Assembly (NCBI GenBank): GCA_029948255.1
Contig: JALIZF010000969.1
Span: 54,062 to 118,061, forward strand
From: Telmatactis stephensoni
Lineage: Eukaryota; Cnidaria; Anthozoa; Actiniaria; Isophelliidae
Length of the DNA: 64,000 bases
Direction: 5' to 3'
Shown one piece after another: positions 10,682-20,489 of the stretch. Within the stretch, counting starts at the first letter, position 1; each line of letters opens with the position of its first letter. Below the pieces are notes generated by a model, which was not told the origin of the DNA, did no database searches, and saw nothing but the letters and a program-made list of their open reading frames with translations. The translations under genes were made by a program, and so were the position numbers.

Positions 10682-10866
10682 GTTTTGACCCCGAAGAAGT
10701 TTTTGCCCTCCTGTCAAACGCGGATAATGCGGAGATTCAACAGCTGATTGATAACAACCTATATTGTATTATTATTATTATTATATTTTATTATAAATAA
10801 TTTAGATAGCAGATCCTTATCAGCCTATGGCTGCGTTATTTATGAACCTGCTTTATCAAATAAATG

Positions 10867-11160
10867 TATAGTCAATTGAAGAAACATTGTCGGGTCTAAA
10901 AACATAGAACATAGAAGATGAGACCGAAATGATGCTTGGGATGTCAATAATCATATTCTGATTTATTCATTTACGCTTTGCTTCGATGCAAAATGCCAAA
11001 AGCGTGTTCAGGACCTGGGTTGGCGGGCCGTTTGGCTTCGATTTTTTATCGGTTGCAGCTTAAATGAATAAATCAGAATATAAATATTGACATCCCATGC
11101 ACCATTTCGGTCTCAGCTTCTATGTTTTTAGATCCGACAACGTTTCTTCAACTGACTATA
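10867..11160. mobile_element. 294-bp MITE with ~100-bp arms
   Basis: TATAGTCAATTGAAGAAAC at the left is mirrored at 11142-11160. The inverted similarity continues inward through the AAAACATAGAA and GAGACCGAAATG segments to about 10973/11062. Confidence 0.8.
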
Positions 11161-11339
11161 TACATGTGTGTATGTCGACAGTTAGCATGATGTATACATT
11201 CTCAAAATTTTACTGATAAAAATATACTGGACACTGCATTACGCATAGACGTGTTTTTGATTTTAATCTTTAATCTTAGTCAATCATGCTCAATTAATTA
11301 ATTTCAATCTTTAATCTTGTATATTTACTCTGATAATGA

Positions 11340-12365
11340 TTTAATCACTCTGATAAAACTTTCTGATTTTGAGTTGGTTAACTGTGCAAGAAAGTGAAGT
11401 TTAACACCTATATAGCCATTATTCTAGAGCTCATCGAAAACGGAATTCGAAGATATTTTAGGAAAACTGAATTCAATGATCTTTGATTTTCGTTGCCATA
11501 GCAAAGCGTCATTGAAACAGTTTGATCAGTTTTTAAAAATAAAATTGGAAGTTTTGTCAAAATCGATCACCAAAATACTACCGGTAAACACTTTAAGCGT
11601 GCATTCCTGCTAACTTGCTAACTACACAACTCGATCGGCTATATAGGTGTTAAACTTCACTTTCTTGCAAAGTTAACCAACTCAAAAAATTAATCAGAAA
11701 GTTTTATCAGAGGGATTTTGAATAAATCCCGAAAAACTTAGCTTTTAATTGATGTCAAAAGTTGCCAAAAGTCGTTGTTTATTGGTCCTGTGAGCGGCTT
11801 TGATGTAAGTTGTAAGCGATAAAAAAGTGGAAACTGGTCGACCATTCAAACGAAAGCACAGTTGACGAGAAAAATTATATCTCTTCAAAGGAACAACTTA
11901 CATCAAAGCCGCTCACAGGACCAGTAAACAAATACTTTTGGCAACTTTTGACATCAATTAAAAGTTATTTTGCGAAAGTTGGAATTTTTTTCTCGTTCTT
12001 TAATTTCGAGTCACCAAATTAGTTTTCATAAGTCTTTCGGGATTTATTCAAAATCCCTCTGATAAAACTTTCTGATTTTGAGTTGGTTAACTGTGCAAGA
12101 AAGTGAAGTTTAACACCTATATAGCCATTTTTCTAGAGCTCATCGAAAACGGAAGATATTTTAGGAAAACTGAATTAAATGATCTTTGTTTTTCGTTGCC
12201 ATAACAACGCGTCTGGAAAAATCAATCAAATCTTCAATCCCTCCTTAGTATCTTGTGTGAAAATCATTTTGATCAGGCAAATGTAAGTTGACCAATTTTC
12301 AAAAATAAAATTGGAAATTTTGTCAAAATCGATCACCAAAATACTATTGGTAAACACCCTAATCC
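11340..12365. mobile_element. ~1-kb foldback element
   Basis: The sequence 11340-11640 is repeated in inverted orientation by later parts, and 11640-12365 repeats the copy at 7692-8466. The terminal motif GGTAAACACC occurs at 11583 and about 12350, with the complement at 3038. Several hairpin-forming internal arms exist. It has no coding capacity. Confidence 0.7.
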
Positions 12366-12439
12366 AAAGAAAAAGTAGCCAAGAAAAAGAAATAAAATCA
12401 ATCAACAACATCCCGAGAACGTTTGACTCCACCACGAGT

Positions 12440-13780
12440 TAGAAGCCATGAATTATAGCATACTTGTGACAGAACTTCGCAACCTAAAATTGGGACTATG
12501 CACGTACCCGCTGAATCGTCGCCAATTTTTGCTCCTTCCGCGCTATTCAGTAGAACACAGCAAGCTTCGCATGCAGTTTAAAGGAGCCTTTTTCTACGTA
12601 CCTTAATTGAATAGAATATCACAAATTTCAGCAAGGAAACGAATTCCTGATTACCTTTGCATGTTAATTTTTTGATTCTGGATCTTTTTTAGCCCGGCAA
12701 ACTAAGACAATTTTCATTAATTGTCTTAGTTTAATTTCCACCATTTGAAATTATGCTATCCATACAAATATTGTTAATAAATAAAAACAGGAGAACTGTA
12801 GGACAGAACGCAAGAAAGAGGAGGCTAGAAAAAAAGAAAGAAAGAAAATAAAAAGAAAGAAGAAAAGAAAGATTAAAAGAAAGACAAAAAGGAAGGAAGG
12901 AAGGAAGGAAATGCAGATTGATATTCCGTTGGAACATTTCATTGAAAAATGGTATAGGAAATACGGCACTGGAAATTTTTAATCATTTCCAATGTTAGGA
13001 AATATCTAGCTAATAAAAGTACTTTCCTACATTTTGTCCAGTTTCAATCATAGGGAAATACAATTTTCTAGATACTTCCTATCATTGGAAATGAGTATCT
13101 CTTTATTTCCAGCTGTTCTTTTTTTGAGCCTCAGTTTCTCCATGTATTAATTACTTAAAAAGGTATATACATTTTGTTTGTTAACTCATCGAGGGACCTT
13201 TGCCTAGCTACAGAAAAACGTCAGTGCAGTCTTCTATCAATGTGAATGATTTGAAGCTTTTTAGCAAATTAAACAGTTTTGAGGAAGAAAACGATCGATA
13301 TTATTTTAAAATATTTAGTATTTCGTCTGAGAGATTTGTTGAATTCAATTGTCAGTTCAACTACTGATCGCCGTGAGCAAATTATTGAATTGTCGGATCT
13401 TTTTAATCATTTTCAATTGAATTAGTTAACTGTTATTTAAATTCTATTGAGACCCTCTTGTAAGATATACGTCTACCGGACTTTTCATGATTGACAAGAA
13501 GTTCCTGAACGTAAGTCACGTTCGGCAGGTACTTTGATTTCAATTTGAGACACAATTTCGCCATGAAATCATGACATGCAATTTTCATTCACGTAGCTGA
13601 CGAACATTTTCTGGGTCAGGTTTTTATTGCTATTTAAAGATTTTGAAGTTTTGAAAAACTCTGTGAGTTGAAAATAAAGTCTGCTACATTAACTCCTTAT
13701 CGATATATAAAAATAAAAACTACAAAGATTGTTTTCCAAGTCAATTAATCCAGCTTAGCACCACTGAGATAGATGTCTCT
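12440..13780. other. Gene-poor interval with purine-rich tract
   Basis: No gene is supported. About 12805-12910 is a polypurine AAAGAAAG/GGAAGGAAGG run whose complement yields spurious ORFs. TATATAAAAATA at about 13700 could be a TATA-type box for gene B but is some 350 bp from its start, with a MITE in between. Confidence 0.45.
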
Positions 13781-13915
13781 TAGGCCTAGTTCAAACGTCG
13801 CATCTCACATGTGCCGAATACAATGCAAATGAGATGATAATGAGAAGAAACAAAAGATTTGACTAATTTGCATTGAGTTTGGCACATGTGAGATGCGACG
13901 TTTGAACTAGGCCTA
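13781..13915. mobile_element. 135-bp MITE with 35-bp perfect TIRs upstream of gene B
   Basis: The TIRs begin TAGGCCTAGTTCAAACGTCG and match exactly over 35 bp. The element ends 45 bp before the first ATG of gene B, so it lies in the probable promoter or 5' UTR. A diverged relative is at 61388-61592. Confidence 0.85.
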
Positions 13916-14059
13916 ATTTCCAAAAATTAATTAATTGGAGATATCATTTTCAAGGCTCTCATGAATAATTTAAAACAGCATTTCTCGCTAAAACAAGTTG
14001 CAAACACTATTTTATCATTTAGACATCACATGTCAGTTGAAAAGGAAGTCTTTGCTAAA

Positions 14060-14737
14060 ATGTGTTGCTCTCTTCTAATGCTTGTTCTTGTTTTGCTGTT
14101 TGGGTTTCCCCACAATGCAAGTTCACTAGGTCGTGAAAAAGAACTCATTTTTGACAGATACCCAGGACAAAAACTGACTCTTCCTCAAAACATGACAGGA
14201 GCAAAGCAGGAATCAACCCTAGTTGAGGACAACATGGGATGCGTGTTCGACTGCATTAGTGCTTATTGGTGTCGCTCGATTAATTTTAAAACCACACCTC
14301 AAATTAATGGTCTTCATGTCTGCGAGCTTCTCTCGTCTGATCAGTTTACGAGCAAAAGCTATATGACACAAGACAATTCCTACAACCACCACAGTGTCAA
14401 GGTAAGTTATATGACACAAGACAATACCTACAACCACTACAGTGTCAAGGTAAGTTATATGACACAAGACAATGCCTACAACCACTACAGTGTCAAGGTA
14501 AGTTATATGACACAAGACAATACCTACAACCACTACTGTGTCAAGGTAAGTTATATGACACAAGACAATACATACAACCACTACAGTGTCAAGGTAAGTT
14601 ATATGACACAAGACAATACCTACAACCACTACAGTGTCAAGGTAAGCTATATGACACAAGACAATACCTACAACCACTACAGTGTCAAGGTAAGTTATAT
14701 GACACAAGACAATACCTACAACCACTACAGTGTCAAG
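14060..14737 (+). CDS. Signal peptide + PAN/apple-like exon of gene B, ending in eight donor-bearing repeats
   Basis: An ATG at 14060 gives MCCSLLMLVLVLLFGF, a good signal peptide; in-frame ATGs at 13961 and 14030 would add an N-terminal extension. The PAN/apple-like module follows: DNMGCVFDCISAYWC, RSINFK and HVCELLSSD, the cysteine pattern seen in anthozoan PAN-EGF proteins. From about 14354 a 48-bp unit encoding SYMTQDNTYNHYSVKV repeats eight times. Each unit ends AAG|GTAAGT (one GTAAGC at 14642), so donors exist at 14402, 14450, 14498, 14546, 14594, 14642, 14690 and 14738. All are phase 0 and compatible with the acceptor at 14815. Using the first gives the ordinary domain end; later ones add up to seven 16-residue repeats. 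Confidence 0.8.
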
Positions 14738-14743
14738 GTAAGT
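14354..14743 (+). repeat. 48-bp tandem repeat spanning an exon-intron boundary
   Basis: Eight copies with few substitutions (AATTCC/AATGCC/AATACA variants, one TAC to TGT). The period is divisible by three, so both strands stay open. Every unit contains a consensus 5' splice donor. Confidence 0.93.
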
Positions 14744-14814
14744 GGGCCAGCGTTGTGGCAACATGCATGCAAAAAATTACTCTGATAAACTATTTTTATC
14801 TTTTTTCCCCTCAG

Positions 14815-14929
14815 AACCCATGTGAAGAGAAGTCTTGTCATAATGATGGTGAATGTATCTTTGAAGACAACAGACGAGACTATCATTGCAAATGCAAAGA
14901 GGGATTCATAGGAGAGCATTGCGAGATCG
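14815..14929 (+). CDS. EGF exon of gene B following the PAN domain
   Basis: A 115-nt exon between ttttttcccctcag and gtgagt, phase 0 at entry and phase 1 at exit. It encodes NPCEEKSCHNDGEC then YHCKCKEGFIGEHCE, a complete six-cysteine EGF of the non-calcium-binding type. Its exit phase matches the phase-1 calcium-binding EGF exons farther downstream. The next intron holds a LINE at once (from about 14990). Confidence 0.88.
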
Positions 14930-14987
14930 GTGAGTCACTATCAGTGTAGTAATCTTCTTCAAAAAATGAAGTCCACAAATTTTGGCC

Positions 14988-17125
14988 AACGGGGGGGGGG
15001 GGGGGGGGGGAGGGAGGGGGAGGGGGGTGGTACTCCCATATATTTGCTATACGGGTATAGTTTTGAAGCTCGGCGAAACAAGTCTTTGCACTCCCCTTAC
15101 TTCCTTGTTCAACAAAATTCTTCTCTCTGGCTACTTTCCATATAATTGGCGCATTGGATTAATTATCCCAATACATAAGAAAGGTGACCAAGCGGATGTT
15201 GAAAATTACAGAGGCATAACTCTGCTGTCAGCCCTAGGGAAATTATTCACTTCCATTTTAAATCAAAGGCTTTACTGTTATCTAGTGAACAATGCAATGG
15301 CATCATCAAGCAAGAGCAGTTAGGATTCAGGAAAAATCACTCTACAATTGACGGAATTTTTATATTAAAAACTTTAATTGATCGCATTGTTAAACGAAAA
15401 GACAATCACAACAAAAACAAGCTATTCACTTGCTTCGTGGACTTTAAAAATGCCTTCGATTGTCTTCCAAAACAAACCCTTTTCTCTAAAATTGAGCGTG
15501 CGGGGATAAAAGGGAAATTCCTATCGATGATTAAATCTATGTATGAGGATGATTGCTCAGCCATAAAGAAAGATGGATTAATAACTGAAACTTTTCGTTG
15601 TTATTCTGGGGTAAAACAGGGCTGTATACTAAGCCCTACTCTATTCAACCTTTTCCTGAATGACTTACCGAATGCTTTAAAATCACAGGAAGAAAACTCT
15701 GACACAATTTCGATTAACAGATGTCCCATAAATTGCATTCTTTATGCGGACGACTTATTGTTATTTTGTACAAATCCAGGAGATCTACAAACACTTCTTG
15801 ATAAACTAAATATATATTGTGATTTGAATGGGTTAACTGTTAACATCGAAAAGACAAAAATCTTGATATTTAATAAGGCCGGAAAGCGATTAACAAATTA
15901 CACCTTTCATCACAAAGAGAATATTCTCGAAAATTTCCGAATGTACAAATACCTAGGTATTACTTTTAGCGCCTTTGGTAACTTTTCCATTGCGAAACAA
16001 GAATTAAAGAAATCATCTTTAAAAGCACTATTCAAATTAAAAAAAGAAATGGGACCCAACTTTAATGTGGATCCCCGTCTCTCGATAAAACTATTTGAGT
16101 CATTAGTTAAACCAATCCTTTTATATGGTAGTGAAGTCTGGGGTATCGAGGTATCAAAAGACGATTCCGTAGAGTCAGTTCATATAAAATTTTGCAAAAT
16201 GTTACTTGGAGTTGGAAAGAATGCCACTAATTCAGCGTGCTTAGCCGAACTAGGCCAACTACCAATGAATGTTTATGCTAAACTTAGGTCTATTAAATTC
16301 TGGACTAATTTAATTAGGAGCGAAAACAATCAAAAGTTAGCCGCATTGATGCTCAGGGAAACAATTGATTCAAGTAACACTGCACATTGGATCTTTAAAC
16401 TGAAATCTGTTTTAGATCAATGTGGATTGGGTAACATGTGGGCAGAGATAAATTATAATACTAGTTTCTCATGAGGGCCCATCGCATTTCGCGCAATTAA
16501 AACTAGGCTGATCGATAAAGAACTGCAAGTTTGGAATGGGGAACTCTTCAATGATAACAGGAGTATCCCTGGACCAAAAAATAAATTAAGAACCTATCGT
16601 CTTGTCAAGTCTGAATACTCTTTGGAAAACTATTTAATTGAAGTTAAAAACTTTGAACATAGAAAAGCTTTCACTAAGTTGAGGATAAGTAACCATGATC
16701 TTGAAATTCAAAAGGGTAGATATGTGGGAGGATACAGAAAACCAGAGGAAAGAAAGTGCTTCTTTTGTCCTGACGCAGTAGAAGACGAAAGGCACTTTCT
16801 CGTCTATTGTCCTCTGTATACCGATCTAAGAAACGAATTTCTAAAATTACTGGAACAAAATAATAATTATCGCCATCTTACTGACGATCACTTGTTTCTG
16901 TTACTCCTGAACCCGCCCAAGGATTTGCAAGTACCAGCAGCAAGGTTTGTGTTTAAATTGTTTTTCTAAAAGAAATCTTGTACTGAAGAGATAGTTCTTG
17001 CCATTCATAATTGTAAATGATTTTTTTAAAAATTAATTATAAACTTATTTGGAAAAATGTCGAGATATAGTTATATAAGACACCAAATAAAACACTTCTG
17101 TCTGTCTGTCTGTCTGTCTGTCTGG
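14988..17125 (+). mobile_element. 5'-truncated LINE (reverse transcriptase plus C-terminal Cys/His motif)
   Basis: Starts after a G-rich run (14990-15030). The protein fragment reads LSGYFPYNWRIGLIIPIHK and ENYRGITLLSALGKLF. A 5-bp tandem duplication (aatgc/aatgg, about 15291) then shifts the frame, and it continues QLGFRKNHSTIDGI, FVDFKNAFDCLP, GVKQGCILSPTLFNLF, YADDLLLF (catalytic), YKYLGITF and LLYGSEVWGIE. A TGA at 16472-16474 interrupts the same frame, which resumes to 16969 with CFFCPDAVEDERHFLVYC, a zinc-knuckle-like tail. It is a non-LTR element of a different clade from the one at 3099-7691. The 3' end runs into a (CTGT)n tract at 17100-17125. Dead copy. Confidence 0.88.
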
Positions 17126-17149
17126 GTATGTGCATGCCGCTGGATAGGG

Positions 17150-17450
17150 TATGGTTTTTGGCCCTGCTGTCTTAAACAGGGTATACATTTTACCCAAAAT
17201 TGTCTTAAACAGGACTATAATTTTGACGAGATCCCAAGCCATATCATCTTTTTGTGTCTTAGATAGGGTACTATATTCAAAATAAACAAAAAAGCGCTTC
17301 CTCAGCCGTTTTTTGTCTAATCATATGCAACGGATCGGAATCGAATGACGAGGCTAGGGTCGATTTTCTTCTCTTTTGTCTTGAACAGAGTATGATTTTT
17401 CACTTCCGAGTGTCTTAAACAGGGTCAGGTTTCTAGAACTCCGGCGGCAC
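17150..17450. repeat. Degenerate repeat of the CTTAAACAGGGTA type
   Basis: The motif TGTCTTAAACAGGGTA or variants (TTAGATAGGGTA) recurs five times or so between 17165 and 17430, reminiscent in style of the TTTTAGGGG array at 10392-10681. No ORF. Confidence 0.5.
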
Positions 17451-17737
17451 ACCCCTATCCAAAATGGGGTTGAGTAACCCCCCAACCCCCCGGTTTTTGG
17501 CCAGTGGTTGGCAAGCGCATTTTCTAATTTTCTATTAAGTGCCCTAGGACATATCTCTAGAGATCGGTACGGTGCTAGGGAAACTTTGTATTTTTGTAAA
17601 TCAGCTAATATTCGGATTTGAGTAGTAAAACTTGTGAGATTACTGAACAATTATTATATCCACATCCACTGGATATGAGCAATCGCGCGCTTTGATTGGT
17701 TCCTCTACTACTAGGATATCAGCTCATATCCCGTGAG

Positions 17738-18121
17738 TAGAGAAAATCAAAATGCCGGAGCGTTTTGCCGAACTGAGGACGAAATACAATCTTTACTAGA
17801 AATCAAAATCCGCCCCCCCCCCCCCCCCCCAAAAAAAAACAGCAACAAAGTTTGGAATGAAAGTATTTGATGGTAAGAAGTAAATTTTTATATTTTTCAA
17901 TGATTATTAATTAATACAGATTTTACCGAAAATCTATTGTCTCTATTTGCCAGTTTGTTTACAGTCCTCATGCCGGCTAAGACTGTAGACTGGTTCCAGA
18001 GCTCAAATAAATTTGACAAATATATCACCGAGATGTCCAAAACTGAGTTAAATAGCTGCTTGAAACATACTGTTTCGTGCGGTTTGTCACGTCCTCGAAA
18101 ACCGGAAGTAATCTTGTAAAT
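17738..18121 (+). pseudogene. Fragments resembling a Crypton/DUF3504-type recombinase ORF
   Basis: MPERFAEL at 17753 is followed, after a one-base shift, by EDEIQSLLEIK. After a C/A homopolymer gap come KTVDWFQSSNKFDKYI and TEMSKTELNSCLKH. These blocks resemble the N-terminal part of tyrosine-recombinase-like (Crypton-derived) proteins repeated in cnidarian genomes. I know the resemblance only from memory of the family; the catalytic part is absent. Confidence 0.35.
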
Positions 18122-18666
18122 CATTTTTCCATTATTAAGAGGAGATGTTTTTTTCCATGATGAGCAATAATGGCGAAAAGCGCCAAAAACTAGACCTTCG
18201 TGCGAGTTTTAATCCAAATTTTCGTTCTGGATTAACACTCAATGCAAATCCTTTTTCTACCGGTTAAAGACTGATGTACCAAGATAAAACTACCTGTTTA
18301 AAACGGATTTTTGAATTGTACAAAGATTTTTTCTCGACGTTGTGTTGGGGCTGAATATAAAGAAAACATACAGCAAATGAGCAAATGAAGGCCTAAATTA
18401 AAACCTCATTTTCGATCCAAATTTTCGCTTTGGATTAACACTTTCATTCAACTTTCATCGGTCAAAACTACTTACAAACAACTTCAACTTTCCGACAGAA
18501 ATGATTTTAGTTTTGTACAACAGCTATTCTTCAACTCAGGAGTTTTTGTCGTTCACTGCTCGAACTTGAAAATCCACATGGATTAAATTCTAATATAGAA
18601 ACATTATTCCACTCAACCTTCGTCGGCTATGAGCTCAGTGTACGACTCGATTTCGTGGAATAATTG

Positions 18667-19600
18667 TTAAAGTGGGACGACGATGAAAATGCCCTATCGC
18701 ACAATGACGTCACAGTTTGTTTACATTGGGGATAGATGCTCAGAAACAATGGAAATTGGGACCTATTAATATTCCTTTTCGAAGTAGAACTTAATTCAGT
18801 GTATCGAGTTTTGATATATATCATGTATCAGTGATTGCTCATCTGCATTTTATTTGATATGCAATCACTCTGATCCCCTCTGGCGACCATAATCCTTAGC
18901 TTCAAAACAATAGAATGTTTTGGTGTGACGTCATTATGCGATAGGGCAATTAGCGCCCTTATTATTTTTATATTTGTTGACATCCTTATAGCATTCATAT
19001 TAACATGTCAAAGCGATTTTGTCGTACGATAAAAAGAACAACCTCAAAAGGAGCTATTTTCCTCTGCTTTTATCGGCCGCCATTATTCAAAGGAGCACTT
19101 GGATGAAAATTTATAACGAATGAAAATGACTTGAAACTCAGTCACACCGATAATTATGGCTCCAACTATCACCATGAAACAACATTTTCTTCTTATTTAG
19201 AGGAGACGGATAGAAATTGTTAAGATTTTAGCATTTAAATTTTGAGTATATGACGTCAGTTACTCAACGCTATTGTTTTCTTAGGTTTTAAACACAAATT
19301 TCTCCGTGATAATGTGCTTAAAATGCATTTTTTTGGCGGAGAGTAGTATGTTATTCAGCTATATTCACCTTCTGATAAAAAATAATCAGTTTTCACTTTT
19401 CATCAATTTTTCCTTTCAAAGTACCAGATGGATTAATGGCGGACGGCATTTAGAGACAATTCAACTCAAAATTTTAGGTATATAATTTTTTTCCCATTTT
19501 TTTAAACATCGGATTTCTATTTTACTCAACTAACATTTTGATTTTTAATCCGAAAAATCGTCTTTCAAACGGTCAAGATTTCATCGTCGTCCCACTTTAA
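18667..19600. mobile_element. ~930-bp foldback element with nested MITEs
   Basis: The outer ends TTAAAGTGGGACGACGATGA (18667) and its complement (19579-19600) define the element. A second element, 18689-18950, is nested near the left end. A third, about 19089-19425, belongs to the family at 35807-36149. Confidence 0.8.
18689..18950. mobile_element. 262-bp MITE nested in 18667-19600
   Basis: The ends TGCCCTATCGCACAATGACG and, inverted, TGCCCTATCGCATAATGACG match over about 26 bp with two differences. Confidence 0.8.
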
Positions 19601-20456
19601 ATAGGAATTTGTTTAGAATGATAACGTCACCACTTGACGTCATCACGTAACGTTACCAAAACAAAAACTTCCTCAATATAATTTTCGCGCGTCGTTACAA
19701 AGATCTTGATAAATTGTGATTTAGCTCGTTAAGAGACATATAGTTAAGGACGTTCGCGGGAAAATGAAGTAAGCTCCTATCTCGATGAAAAGATAGGAGC
19801 TAGAATAGCTAGCTGGATGGGTATTCCAGCGGCAAATCCTAAAACCAACTGCTAATCAACTGACATCCTCACATTGGTCCATTGAAAGCCCGCCTCACCA
19901 TTTTTATTTATGTTCAAGAAATCACTTATATATATCAAGTGATAACTAACACATTTTGATATTACCGGTTGTAGACTTTCTACTTCTGAGTTATGAGTGT
20001 TCTTATGTCGATTTGATGACGTCAAAGGAGGCATCATCTATTATACAAAAATGACTTAATTCAAAATGCAGGAATGATGCCATTTGTAAATCATTTCCAT
20101 AGATAAAATGTGCAGCAAAATTTTGACATTGAATTGAAGAGCACTTGTTGTAAATATCACATGAAGTTAGAGCAAATGCTTCCTTTGACGTCATTTCATT
20201 TGCATTTTGAAATTATTTTCACTATTCTATCTAGTAGGAACTGATTTTGAAAATAAATAATTGCATTATAGGGACTTTCAGTTCATGAAGAAATTGTTAT
20301 CAAAATTTCAAATCATGAGATATTGACACTTTAATTAACGAATAGTCCATCTAGAGTAGTTTTAAGAGAGGGGGGATGGGAGGGGATCGAAGGAAAGAAG
20401 GGAAGGGTCGTCCTCTTAATTTTCCGTCATAGCCCGCACCCTGGATTCAATTCGTC

Positions 20457-20489
20457 CGATGCCCACACTTGTCATGCTAATGCCAGTTG
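20457..20489 (+). pseudogene. Left part of a decayed EGF exon of gene B (E0)
   Basis: GATGCCCACACTTGTCATGC encodes DAHTCHA and continues to ASC, where a TA-flanked element (from 20492) interrupts it. The right part of the exon resumes at 27696. Sequence before it (20345-20440) matches about 160-215 of gene A. Confidence 0.75.

Noticed and set aside
14354..14743. CRISPR-like array
   Set aside because: The repeats are directly abutting with no spacers, in a eukaryotic exon.
14219..14764. 181-codon minus-strand ORF of YLDTVVVVGIVLCHI repeats
   Set aside because: It is the antisense of the 48-bp repeat; the period is a multiple of three so both strands stay open.
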